From positions 248,001 to 312,000 of the forward strand of contig CACWXL010000001.1 of NCBI GenBank assembly GCA_902764825.1: a DNA stretch of 64,000 nucleotides. The letters are read 5' to 3'. Source of the DNA: Oscillospiraceae bacterium. Its GTDB lineage: Bacteria; Bacillota; Clostridia; Saccharofermentanales; Saccharofermentanaceae. Every line of letters starts with the position of its first letter. Position 1 is the stretch's first letter. Shown one piece after another: positions 26,221 to 34,786 of the stretch. The position numbers and the translations under genes were made by a program. Below the pieces are notes generated by a model. It ran no database searches. It saw only the letters and a program-made list of their open reading frames with translations, and was not told where the DNA came from.

Positions 26221-26934
26221 TTAAACGTTCTTGTTTACGATCCTTGTCTCTGCTTCGCCTGTAGCTATGTCGATGTAGCGTACGAAAAGAGATACCTTGT
26301 TGTCTTCGTTGAGGCTTGTCCATACTTCGTTTGTGAAAGTATCGATGTCACCTGAAAGCTCTACCTTCTCAGGCTCGCCTTCGAAAGACGGCAAGGGGCT
26401 GCCGTCACCCATGTATGTATGGATGAATCTGCCGATGCCTGCCTTGGGATTTGTATATGTGAATGTATGGCGCTCGCATGAATCCGGATCGCCGTCATCG
26501 CTCTTAAGGATGGACATTGCGAAATTATATGTGCCGTTCTCAACGTGCATGATGCCTGAGATCCTGGGCGTATAGTTCGGAGCGTCGTCTTCGAACTCTC
26601 TGCCTCTTAAGGACTGCTCGAAAGTCATCTGCTTGTCCATGAGCTCATAGATGGTATCTGTCTGGTCTCCGTTTGTAACGATCGTCTTGTTGCCAAGAAC
26701 TCTTACGGGTGAATAGATGATGAGGTGCGGATCAGTAAGAAGCGAAGGATCGAAAGCCTCAGTCTTGATTCCGTCTTCAGTTGCGGTGAAAACTCTGTTT
26801 CTTGAGTTGACGCTTCTTCCCATGATGAAGTAAGCAGTAACAGCATACTTACCGTCATCGGACTTACCGATTACGATTCCTCTTCCGGGATAAGCATTTT
26901 CCTTTAAGATCTTGCCCAGGTTCTGTGTGATCAT
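26221..26934 (-). CDS. PurO-like IMP cyclohydrolase
   Basis: Predicted to close FAICAR to IMP. The 237 residues resemble the archaeal PurO family, not the PurH cyclohydrolase: YPGRGIVIGKS, AYFIMGRSVNSRNRVF and IVTNGDQTDTIYE correspond to the PurO substrate-binding blocks. Its placement between purN and the formyltransferase-only purH fits the missing activity exactly. GGAGG lies seven bases before the ATG. Activity is inferred from family and context. Confidence 0.85.
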   Translation of the reverse strand: MITQNLGKILKENAYPGRGIVIGKSDDGKYAVTAYFIMGRSVNSRNRVFTATEDGIKTEAFDPSLLTDPHLIIYSPVRVLGNKTIVTNGDQTDTIYELMDKQMTFEQSLRGREFEDDAPNYTPRISGIMHVENGTYNFAMSILKSDDGDPDSCERHTFTYTNPKAGIGRFIHTYMGDGSPLPSFEGEPEKVELSGDIDTFTNEVWTSLNEDNKVSLFVRYIDIATGEAETRIVNKNV

Positions 26935-26962
26935 ATAGCACCTCCAAAATTTAATAACTGAT

Positions 26963-27583
26963 TCATTTGATATAGCAGATGTTGTTCTTTATCTCTACCC
27001 TGCCGTCAGCAATAAGCCTTATTGCCTGAGGAAGGATCTTCCACTCGCACTGCTCCATTATCCTCCTCTGCAATGTCTCCGGAGTATCGTCAGCTAAGAC
27101 GTCAACGGCCTTTTGCAGCAGGATCGGTCCCTCATCATAATTCTCATTTACGAAATGGACCGTGGCACCCGACACCTTAACACCCTTTGCAAGAGCGGCC
27201 CGGTGCGGTCTTATTCCGTACATGCCTGCACCGCAGAATGAAGGAATGAGAGCCGGATGTATATTGATGATGCGGTTGGAGTACTTTGATACGACCTTGG
27301 GTCCCATCAGCGAAAGGTATCCGGCAAGAACGATCAGTTCAGCGCCGGACTCGTCGACTTCCTTTACGACAGCCTCGTCCCAGTCTTCAACGGAATCAAA
27401 GTCCTTCTTGGATACTACGACAGATTTGATGCCGTTATTTGCCGCCCTCTCGAGCGCATAGGCATCTTTGGAAGATGACAGTACGAGTGCTATCTCGATA
27501 TCCTTTAAGATACCATCCTTGGTATTGTCGATGATGGCCTGAAGATTAGTTCCGCCACCCGACACAAATACTGCGATCTTCAT
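26963..27583 (-). CDS. purN: Phosphoribosylglycinamide formyltransferase PurN
   Basis: Formylates GAR with 10-formyl-THF. 206 residues with VSGGGTNLQAIID at the N-terminus, the catalytic IINIHPALIPSF (Asn/His) and ENYDEGPIL (catalytic Asp). The GAGMYG insert before the GAR-binding region is normal for the family. An AGGAGA site precedes the ATG. A structured intergenic element separates it from purF. Confidence 0.96.
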   Translation of the reverse strand: MKIAVFVSGGGTNLQAIIDNTKDGILKDIEIALVLSSSKDAYALERAANNGIKSVVVSKKDFDSVEDWDEAVVKEVDESGAELIVLAGYLSLMGPKVVSKYSNRIINIHPALIPSFCGAGMYGIRPHRAALAKGVKVSGATVHFVNENYDEGPILLQKAVDVLADDTPETLQRRIMEQCEWKILPQAIRLIADGRVEIKNNICYIK

Positions 27584-27621
27584 TAATGTAGTCTCCTGTA
27601 ATCATGTGTTTTACGGATCAG

Positions 27622-27699
27622 CTGATATTGATTCCGCGAGCCTTTCCGCACAAGCGGACATCGTCCGCGCGGAGGACCCGGCGAGAGGAACAATATCAG
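27622..27699 (-). other. Structured RNA-like element at the purF-purN junction
   Basis: CTGATATTG (27622-27630) pairs perfectly with CAATATCAG (27691-27699), enclosing a GC-rich core with a TCCGC-ACAA-GCGGA hairpin and a TCCGCGCGGA palindrome. The purF stop codon lies inside one arm. No T-tract follows, so it is not a plain terminator; RNA processing, stability or translational control between purF and purN are possibilities. Confidence 0.65.
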
Positions 27700-29102
27700 T
27701 TGTATTTTACCTTGTGGATCGACTCCTCATCGTCCTCAGGCTTGCCTGCGATGAAGTCTCCGTCGAAGCATGCAGAGCATACGCCGCAGTCGATCGTGTT
27801 AAGTGAAGCTCTCAATGAATCAAGGCTGATGTATGCGAGTGAATCAGCACCGATCATGTCGCGGATCTCTTCTACGGTCTTTGTGCTTGCAGGAAGCTCT
27901 GTCTCAGAAGAAGCGTTAACGCCATAGCAGCATCCGAACTTAACCGGCGGAGAAGCAAGTCTTACGTGAACTTCGGAAGCGCCGTTCTCGCGGAGGAAAG
28001 AGATGATGTGCTTTGTTGTCGTACCTCTTACGAGTGAGTCGTCAACGATGGCGATCTTCTTGCCCTTGATAGCTGTCTTAAGAGCAGCGAACTTCATCCT
28101 TACGGCGAGTTCTCTCTGCTGCTGTGTGCTCTTGATGAAGGTTCTTCCTACATATCTGTTCTTGAGAAGTCCTGCACCGTACTGAACGCCCAGACCTGCT
28201 GCATAACCTTCTGCAGCTGCATTTCCGGAGTCAGGTGCACCGATTACGAGATCAACGTCTGCAGGGCTCTCCTTTGCGAGCGCCATACCTACTCTGTATC
28301 TTGAATCGAAGATTGACATCTTATCGATGACAGAGTCAGGTCTTGCGACATATACGTACTCGAAAACGCATACCTTGGCATCCTTCTTTTCGCTGGCTTC
28401 ATTATAGAGAATGGAGCTCATGCCGTCCTTGGAGATCGTGATGATCTCACCGGGCAGGAAGTCTCTTATGGTCTCGCATCCGATAGCATCGAGAGCGCAT
28501 GACTCGGAAGAGATATAGTACTTGTCACCGAGCTTTCCGAGGATCAAAGGTCTGATTCCGTAGGGATCTCTTACTCCGATGAGCTTGTCCTCTGTCATGA
28601 AGATCATGGAATAAACACCGTGGATCTCCTTCATCGTCTCAAGGATAGCGTGCTCGCAGTCCTCTGTTCTGATCCTGTTTCTCGAAAAGAGTGAGAGGAT
28701 GATCTCGGAATCCGTATTTGTCTGGAAGATGGCGCCCTGATCCTTGAGCTCGTCACGGATCTTGTTTGCATTCATGATGACCGAATCAGATGTAAGGGCG
28801 ATATTACCTACTCTGGACTTGATGGAGATAGGCTGGATGGCATCAGTGCCGCTCTCTCTGGGCGAACCGCCTCTTGTGTGTCCGATAGCACATGTTCCTG
28901 CGAGTGCAGATAATGTAACTTCATCGAATACGTCGGTAACTAGACCGGAAGCCTTATGTACGAGGAATGAACCGTCGTCATTAACTGCGATACCGCATGA
29001 TTCCTGTCCTCTGTGCTGCAGCGAGAAAATACCGTAATAGGTATCTCTTGTTACATCCTGTTTGCTTCCCTTGATGTCATAACATCCGAAAACTCCGCTC
29101 AT
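27696..29102 (-). CDS. purF: Amidophosphoribosyltransferase PurF with degenerate glutaminase domain
   Basis: Makes 5-phosphoribosylamine from PRPP. The 468-residue protein is colinear with Fe-S type PurF: YYGIFSLQHRGQESCGIAV, GVRDPYGIRPLILG, the PRPP loop VDDSLVRGTT, and the cluster cysteines in VCVFEYVY, FGCCYG and CGVCSACF. However, the N-terminal nucleophile Cys is Ser (ATG AGC GGA; MSGVFG), GHVRYSTTG has become GHTRGGSPRESG, and the oxyanion-loop HNGN is SDSV (105-108). No upstream in-frame start restores a Cys. Glutamine use therefore looks lost, while the phosphoribosyltransferase half looks intact; it may use ammonia or a partner glutaminase. Confidence 0.9.
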   Translation of the reverse strand: MSGVFGCYDIKGSKQDVTRDTYYGIFSLQHRGQESCGIAVNDDGSFLVHKASGLVTDVFDEVTLSALAGTCAIGHTRGGSPRESGTDAIQPISIKSRVGNIALTSDSVIMNANKIRDELKDQGAIFQTNTDSEIILSLFSRNRIRTEDCEHAILETMKEIHGVYSMIFMTEDKLIGVRDPYGIRPLILGKLGDKYYISSESCALDAIGCETIRDFLPGEIITISKDGMSSILYNEASEKKDAKVCVFEYVYVARPDSVIDKMSIFDSRYRVGMALAKESPADVDLVIGAPDSGNAAAEGYAAGLGVQYGAGLLKNRYVGRTFIKSTQQQRELAVRMKFAALKTAIKGKKIAIVDDSLVRGTTTKHIISFLRENGASEVHVRLASPPVKFGCCYGVNASSETELPASTKTVEEIRDMIGADSLAYISLDSLRASLNTIDCGVCSACFDGDFIAGKPEDDEESIHKVKYN

Positions 29103-29163
29103 CTGTTTATAGCCGTCCTTTACTCAAATTGTGTCTATATAGATAATGATTTCTCAGTATCCG

Positions 29164-29670
29164 TTAATTCATTTCAGCGATCTTCTGCTGAAGTCTGGCA
29201 TCCCTCTCCTCAACGGAAGATGCGAGGCCAGCCTTGTAATCCTTGATCTTCTGCATAAGCTCAGGATCAGAGATCGCGAGCATCTGGCATGCGAGGATAG
29301 CAGCATTGGAGCCACCGTCGATTGCAACTGTTGCTACAGGGATTCCGGTAGGCATCTGAACCGTTGCATAAAGGGCATCAACGCCTGCGAGCGCGCCGCC
29401 CTTACAGGGAACACCGATTACGGGAAGTGCCGTGTTGGCAGCGAGAACGCCGCCTAAGTGAGCTGCAAGGCCTGCTGCAGCGATGATTACCTTGAAGCCT
29501 TCGGCCTCTGCGCCTCTGGCAAGAGCCATAGCCTTATCAGGGGTTCTGTGTGCTGAGGCTACCGTTGCCTTGAACTCCACGCCGAACTTGTTCAGCATCT
29601 TAAAACAACCTTCCATTACGGGGAAATCGGAATCGGATCCCATAACTACCAAAACTTTGCCGTCAGCCAT
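29164..29670 (-). CDS. purE: N5-carboxyaminoimidazole ribonucleotide mutase PurE
   Basis: Class I PurE, converting N5-CAIR to CAIR. 168 residues with MGSDSDFPVM, VASAHRTPDKA, AAAGLAAHLGGVLAANTALPVIGVP and the usual C-terminal helix. It precedes purF by 61 bases and follows the CapA gene by 32 bases. No separate promoter is evident in that gap, so transcription from the CapA promoter is likely. purK is not in the window. Confidence 0.97.
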   Translation of the reverse strand: MADGKVLVVMGSDSDFPVMEGCFKMLNKFGVEFKATVASAHRTPDKAMALARGAEAEGFKVIIAAAGLAAHLGGVLAANTALPVIGVPCKGGALAGVDALYATVQMPTGIPVATVAIDGGSNAAILACQMLAISDPELMQKIKDYKAGLASSVEERDARLQQKIAEMN

Positions 29671-29702
29671 GATCTTATACCTGCCTGTTTATATTTGTCG
29701 GA

Positions 29703-30854
29703 CTATTCGTCGCCCTGCGCCCATTCAAGGCGCTTCATGACCCTGAAATAGTCCTCTGATTCCCACGCATAGGGCTTAGGACAGAAGTCATTTCCGGGTC
29801 TTGTAGTTGTTTGAGAATAAGGATAAACCCTCAGTCTATAGTCTACGCATTTAGAGCCGTCCGCGTCCATAATAAAATCGCATTGAATTATTACAGAATC
29901 GGGGTCTTTTAATGAGTAATTTCCACCAAAACAAAAGTTCGAGAGCGAATAGAATATGTAATGATCCTTATACTTCTCTATCGGCTGGAGACGGTGCGGG
30001 TGTGTACCGACAACGATGTCAACGCCGTAATCAATGAGTTCGTGGGCTATCTTCTTCTGCCTTGCCGTAGGCTCATAGACGCCCTCGGCACCGAAATGGC
30101 AGGATGCGATGATTATCACTGCGCCCTGCTTCCTAAGATCGTCGATCAATCCGGTTACGGCAGATACATTGGTGTCATTGCCCAGACCGACCATTCCGAT
30201 CTTAATGCCCTTGCTTGTGGTAAAGATCGACGTGAATTTGTCGTCACTCCATAAGATCCCCTTGTCATCTAAGTTCTTCCTGGTGTCCTTAAGGCCGTCT
30301 TCCCAGAAATCCATGGTATGGTTGTTTGCGATATTGACGGCTTCGATGCCTGCCTTTGTAAGCATCTCAAGGTCAGCGGGATTCATACGGAAAACATACT
30401 GGTTATTCTTGTGGGATGTCTTGTCAGTTACCGGATTTTCAAGATTTACGAGCGTCATGTCATCGCTCTTGAACATAGAGGCAGCATTCTGGAAGCAGTA
30501 TTCCATATCGCCGTTTACCTTCTTATCGAAGGATTTATTGCCTGACCTGTAATCCTGTGTAAGCGTGCAGTCACCTGCAAAAGATACGGTAACGACGCGG
30601 TCTTCGGGTGCCAATGACGGCGAAGGTGTCGGAGTCATGGTAGGCGTTGAAGTAGGCGTCGGATCGGTAGATACGGTCTCAAGGATGACCGTTGTTGCCG
30701 CAGACTGCTCGACATCGGTACTGACGGGAGCTAAAGTATCCAGAGTCTCACCCGTGCCTTGTCCGTTGCAAGCTGCTATATTTACTGACATTGCGGCTGC
30801 TAAAACCGTTGTCAGGAGCAACTTCAAAGTCTGGCGGTTACGGGTCTTCTTCAC
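29703..30854 (-). CDS. CapA-family metallophosphatase lipoprotein
   Basis: 383 residues. Signal peptide with lipobox NIAAC (Cys about 29), a Thr/Pro/Ser linker (TPTSTPTMTPTPSPS), then a PGA_cap/CapA calcineurin-like domain: VSFAGDCTL, LVNLENPVT, NIANNHTMDF, CHFGAE and GTHPHRLQPIE supply the metal ligands. Related proteins act in poly-gamma-glutamate attachment or as phosphodiesterases at the cell surface; the substrate here is unknown. GTG start with a distant, weak AAAGG. It lies head-to-tail with purE. Confidence 0.88.
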   Translation of the reverse strand: MKKTRNRQTLKLLLTTVLAAAMSVNIAACNGQGTGETLDTLAPVSTDVEQSAATTVILETVSTDPTPTSTPTMTPTPSPSLAPEDRVVTVSFAGDCTLTQDYRSGNKSFDKKVNGDMEYCFQNAASMFKSDDMTLVNLENPVTDKTSHKNNQYVFRMNPADLEMLTKAGIEAVNIANNHTMDFWEDGLKDTRKNLDDKGILWSDDKFTSIFTTSKGIKIGMVGLGNDTNVSAVTGLIDDLRKQGAVIIIASCHFGAEGVYEPTARQKKIAHELIDYGVDIVVGTHPHRLQPIEKYKDHYIFYSLSNFCFGGNYSLKDPDSVIIQCDFIMDADGSKCVDYRLRVYPYSQTTTRPGNDFCPKPYAWESEDYFRVMKRLEWAQGDE

Positions 30855-30870
30855 TGGCGGCTCTGCCTTT

Positions 30871-30908
30871 CAAAAAATTAGAAATGCCGACGCTTAAGGT
30901 CGGCATTT
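30871..30908 (-). terminator. Terminator after the glycogen operon
   Basis: Minus-strand AATGCCGAC and GTCGGCATT form a perfect 9-bp stem around a 7-base loop, then TCTAATTTTTTG, 46 bases past the GH13 stop. Confidence 0.85.
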
Positions 30909-30910
30909 AG

Positions 30911-30919
30911 ATTATATCA
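30911..30919 (-). promoter_or_regulatory. Extended -10 promoter for capA-pur, abutting the terminator stem
   Basis: Minus-strand TGATATAAT fits TGnTATAAT and ends three bases before the terminator stem. Transcripts starting about seven bases downstream would lack the left arm of the hairpin, so the terminator would stop read-through from the glycogen operon but not its own transcripts. A TTGATT lies 14 bases upstream, shorter than usual. Confidence 0.5.
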
Positions 30920-30954
30920 ATAAAATAAAAAATCAATACAGGAATTATGAGGAT

Positions 30955-33069
30955 TTAGTAAAGCAAAAATGCGGTACCGAACGGCCTTATCCCTATCTTC
31001 CTCGTGCCGCCCTGAATGCCGCCCAAAATGAACTGCTCGGATATGTGATGAATGTCACTGCCGTCACCTGAATATCTGCATTCATAACTCCCGTAATGCT
31101 CAGTCACGTCAACGAAAACCGGCTTATCCGACCTGTTCATTATGAATACAACAGCCCTGCTGCCCGATGCCTCATTGCCGAAGGCATCTCTGCCCTCTTT
31201 TAAGTATCTTACAAATGCGAACGTGCCGCCTTCAGCCATCAGGGTCTTGTAGTATCCGGTCTTAAGGCACTGATTCTCGGTCCTGAGTCTTGCGATACGC
31301 CTGAAGTATGCGAGAGCATCCTGCTGCTTCAGATCTGTCCTGTTCCACGGATATGTCCTTCTGTTGAAAGGATCCTTATATCCCTCCATCAGGATCTCAT
31401 CACCGTAATAGATGCAGGAAGCGCCAATGTAGCATGTCTGGAAGGCAAATGCCATTTTCGCTAATGCCGATACTGTATCGTAATACATCGGATCGACCTT
31501 GAACCCTCTCTGGATATCACGGTCGTCGGTATCTTCCGGCCTTGAGAGCATGGTCATTATCCTCGGAACGTCATGGGATGAAACGAGATTCATCATGGAA
31601 TAGTACGCTTCCTTGGGATAACGCTCACGGAAGCCCTCAAATCTCGTATCCGCGATATCAGCATCTATATATCCTGCCAGGAAATCAAGGAGAATGTGCC
31701 TGAATGTGTATCCCATGACCGAATCGTGGGTATTGCCGAGCATGAAGTCACGGTAATTGCCGTAGCTGCACTTATTGGAGGCATCTTCCCAGACTTCGCC
31801 TATTACGGCGCCCTCACCGCCGGTCTTCTCCTTTACGGTTGTCCTCATCTGTCTTATGAAGCTGTCCGGGAGCTCGTCCGATACGTCAAGCCTGAAGCCC
31901 GACGCGCCTCTGGAGAGCCACGTATCTACTACGCCCTCCCTGCCGAATATGAAGTTCCTGTAAGCCAGGTCATCCTCATTGATGTTCGGAAGGTCGGGAA
32001 AGCCCCACCAGGAATCGTATCCTACGGAGCCGTCGCTGTTCCTGAAGAAGTTATACCAGGATCTGAAGCGGCTCTCCTCACCTTTTTCGAAGGCTCTGTA
32101 TGCGCCCGTGCCTTCGTATCTGTCAAACTTGTTGAAATACCTTGAATCGGCGCCCGTGTGGCTGAATACGCCGTCAAGGATGATCTTTATGCCTCTCTCC
32201 TCACAGGCGTTCTGAAGGCTCATGAACGCCGTCGTGCCGCCAAGGATGGGATCGACATTAAGATAATCGGCCGTGTCGTATCTGTGCGAAGATCTGGCCT
32301 CGAAAATCGGATTCATGTACAAGACATTTATTCCGAGCTCCTTTAAGTAATCGAGCTTCTCCTCGATGCCCTTAAGGCTTCCGCCGTAGAAGTCGCAGGC
32401 AAGATAACCGGTCTCGGGCTTGCCCTTCGTATCGACATCCTCATACCAGTCCTCATGGTATATTCTCTCAGATCTGTCATCGATGCCGGTCATCTTCTGA
32501 TAATCAAAGGCACTGTCCCTGGCAAATCTGTCCGGGAAGATCTGATACATCATGGCGCCCTTGAGGAAAGCGGGAGTCCTGAAATCCTTGTTATAAACGG
32601 TTATCTGGAAAGCATAAGGATATTTGTCCTCATCTACGCCTACTCTCGGAGGCTCATTATAGAGAGTGCCTTCGCCGTCCTTCTTGTCCATGCCGGCGCC
32701 GTAATAGAGCGTCAGACAGGGATTCTCCTTGTCGCTTAAGCCTTCGGGAAGGCCGTCAAGGTCACCGGGGCAGTTGAACCTGAACCAGTAGAACAGTATC
32801 GAAGGCTCAGAAGGAAGCATGAGATTTACATGGTATCTTCCGAGGCCCGACACCGAATACATGGGTTCTTCGTGATACGTGAAATTATAAAGTCCGTACG
32901 TATAGCAGAACGTTACGTTTGATGCTTCTTTGAAGGTATCGAAAAAGATATCGACATAGGAAGCACAGGGCCTTGCCCCAAAAGGCTGCCTGTACTCAGG
33001 AAGGCGCGATGCATGAATGCACCGCGCCTTGTTAAACTCTTTCGGATCAGTCTGTGTCTTATCAGACAT
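30955..33069 (-). CDS. GH13 alpha-amylase-family enzyme (neopullulanase/maltogenic type)
   Basis: 704 residues, no signal peptide, so cytoplasmic. An N-terminal beta domain (about 1-165) is followed by the (beta/alpha)8 barrel: MYQIFPDRF, DGVFSHTG region I, GFRLDVSDEL with nucleophile Asp395, VIGEVWED with acid/base Glu425, and NLVSSHDVPRI with Asp500. An N-terminal starch-binding-like domain plus this motif set is typical of cyclomaltodextrinase/neopullulanase, suggesting hydrolysis of glycogen branches or maltodextrins. The start overlaps the glgA stop by one base (TGATG). Last gene of the glycogen operon. Confidence 0.92.
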   Translation of the reverse strand: MSDKTQTDPKEFNKARCIHASRLPEYRQPFGARPCASYVDIFFDTFKEASNVTFCYTYGLYNFTYHEEPMYSVSGLGRYHVNLMLPSEPSILFYWFRFNCPGDLDGLPEGLSDKENPCLTLYYGAGMDKKDGEGTLYNEPPRVGVDEDKYPYAFQITVYNKDFRTPAFLKGAMMYQIFPDRFARDSAFDYQKMTGIDDRSERIYHEDWYEDVDTKGKPETGYLACDFYGGSLKGIEEKLDYLKELGINVLYMNPIFEARSSHRYDTADYLNVDPILGGTTAFMSLQNACEERGIKIILDGVFSHTGADSRYFNKFDRYEGTGAYRAFEKGEESRFRSWYNFFRNSDGSVGYDSWWGFPDLPNINEDDLAYRNFIFGREGVVDTWLSRGASGFRLDVSDELPDSFIRQMRTTVKEKTGGEGAVIGEVWEDASNKCSYGNYRDFMLGNTHDSVMGYTFRHILLDFLAGYIDADIADTRFEGFRERYPKEAYYSMMNLVSSHDVPRIMTMLSRPEDTDDRDIQRGFKVDPMYYDTVSALAKMAFAFQTCYIGASCIYYGDEILMEGYKDPFNRRTYPWNRTDLKQQDALAYFRRIARLRTENQCLKTGYYKTLMAEGGTFAFVRYLKEGRDAFGNEASGSRAVVFIMNRSDKPVFVDVTEHYGSYECRYSGDGSDIHHISEQFILGGIQGGTRKIGIRPFGTAFLLY

Positions 33070-34784
33070 CAGTCTTTTTTCTCCTTTGCTTCAGGCTTTG
33101 CCTCTTCAGCCTTTTCCGGAGCTTTCGCAGCCGCGGGCTTCTTGGCCGGTGCCTTCTTTGCTGCGGGCTTCTTGGCAGGAGCCTTTTTATCTGTTTCTTT
33201 CTTTGCGGCAGGCTTCTTTACTGCCTTCTTCTCTGCAGGTTTCTTCTCGGAAGGCTTCTCCGCCTTTGCAGGAGCTTCCTTTTTCGCTTCCTTGGCAGGA
33301 GCAGGCTCAGGCTTTGCTTCGGCTCTCGGAATGCCCGTGATCAGTGAATAGAGACCGGCATACTCGCCTGCGCTCTTCTTCCATGAATAGTCACCTTTCA
33401 TGCCGACTTCGATAAGCTTGTTCCAGACATCGGGATGATGACGGTAGATGTCAGCAGCATACTTGGTTACGAACAGGAACTCATGAGCATTGATATTGGC
33501 AAATGAGAATCCGTTGCCTTCGCCTGTATACTCGTTATAAGGAGTTACAGTGTCCTTAAGTCCGCCCGTCTCTCTTACGACAGGGACCGAACCGTATGCC
33601 ATGGAGCAGAGCTGTGAAAGGCCACAGGGCTCAAAGATGCTGGGCATGAGGAAGATATCGGATGCCGCATAGATAGTATGGGCAAGGCCGCTGTCGAAAT
33701 CGATGCAGGCACACATCTTGCCCGGATTGCGGTTGGCTATATCAACAAGCGCTCTCTCATAGTAAGGATCGCCCGTACCGAGGATTACGACCTGCATTCC
33801 GTCGTAGAGCATCTCTTCAAGAACATAAAGCAGGAGATCCAAGCCCTTCTGGTCTACGAGACGTGAGATCATCGCGCAAAGAGGAGCACCGGGATTAACG
33901 TCGAGGTGGAGCTGCTCCTGCAGTGACTTCTTGCAGACAGCCTTACCTTCCTTGTAGTTCTTGATCGAATACTTCATAGGGATCTTATCGTCCTTGGAAG
34001 GATCGTATTCAAGATCGTTCATGCCGTTGAGGATGCCCGACACCTTGTAAGCATACTTCTGCAAAGTATAGTTCAGGCCCTCGCCGTAGTAGTCAGTCAT
34101 GATCTCATAAGCATATGTCGGAGATACCGTGGTAACGGAGTTACTGAATACGATACCGGCCTTCATGAAGTTGATGGCTCTGTCCTTGATGCAGAAATCC
34201 TCTCTCAAGTAATCGTCAGGGAGATCCAACATCTCTCTTACGACGTCGATCGAATGAACACCCTGATACTTAAGGTTATGGATCGTATAGACAGTCTGGA
34301 CGTTGGTGTGATAGCCGTTCTTCTTGAAGTGACAGTCAAGGAGCATAGGCATCATGCCCGTCTGCCAGTCATTGCAGTGGAGAACATTAGGCTCGAAGTT
34401 CATGAAGTCGCCCATGAAGTCCAGAACAGCTCTCTGATAGAAGCAGTAGCGCTCGATATCGAAAACATAATCAACATAGATCTGGTCGAAGTTGAAGTAG
34501 TATTCGTTATCGATGAAGTAGAAAACAACACCGTTTTCTTCCAAAGAGAACAGACCAGCATAAAGCGATCTCCATCCCATATGGACCATCTTCCATCCGA
34601 GGAACTGGAGTTTGTCGCTGTACTTGACCTTGATCTTCTTGTAGAGCGGGATAATAACACGAGCATCAACGCCCTGCTTATTAAGCTCTACAGGCAGGCT
34701 GCCTACAACGTCAGCGAGGCCCCCGACTTTAACGAACGGGCTGCACTCGGACGATGCGAACAATACTTTGATGTTTTTTTCCAT
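33069..34784 (-). CDS. glgA: Glycogen synthase GlgA with Lys/Ala/Pro-rich C-terminal tail
   Basis: GT5 enzyme that adds glucose from ADP-glucose to the glycan. Residues 1-486 are a complete GlgA: SSECSPFVKVGGLADVVGSLP with the ADP-glucose binding KVGGL, HCNDWQTGM, SRLVDQKGLDLL and PSIFEPCGLSQL. Residues 487-571 form an unusual tail of KKPAAKK/APAKKPAAKKAPAKKP repeats resembling histone H1 or AlgP. The tail is part of the same frame up to the stop overlapping the GH13 gene, so it is not a frameshift artefact. Two bases separate the start from the glgD stop. Confidence 0.95.
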   Translation of the reverse strand: MEKNIKVLFASSECSPFVKVGGLADVVGSLPVELNKQGVDARVIIPLYKKIKVKYSDKLQFLGWKMVHMGWRSLYAGLFSLEENGVVFYFIDNEYYFNFDQIYVDYVFDIERYCFYQRAVLDFMGDFMNFEPNVLHCNDWQTGMMPMLLDCHFKKNGYHTNVQTVYTIHNLKYQGVHSIDVVREMLDLPDDYLREDFCIKDRAINFMKAGIVFSNSVTTVSPTYAYEIMTDYYGEGLNYTLQKYAYKVSGILNGMNDLEYDPSKDDKIPMKYSIKNYKEGKAVCKKSLQEQLHLDVNPGAPLCAMISRLVDQKGLDLLLYVLEEMLYDGMQVVILGTGDPYYERALVDIANRNPGKMCACIDFDSGLAHTIYAASDIFLMPSIFEPCGLSQLCSMAYGSVPVVRETGGLKDTVTPYNEYTGEGNGFSFANINAHEFLFVTKYAADIYRHHPDVWNKLIEVGMKGDYSWKKSAGEYAGLYSLITGIPRAEAKPEPAPAKEAKKEAPAKAEKPSEKKPAEKKAVKKPAAKKETDKKAPAKKPAAKKAPAKKPAAAKAPEKAEEAKPEAKEKKD

Positions 34785-34786
34785 AA

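Noticed and set aside
33013..33351. Phe/Ala/Leu-rich plus-strand frames opposite the GlgA and GlgB tails
   Set aside because: They are complements of Lys/Ala codons (aag/gca) and look like membrane proteins only by composition.
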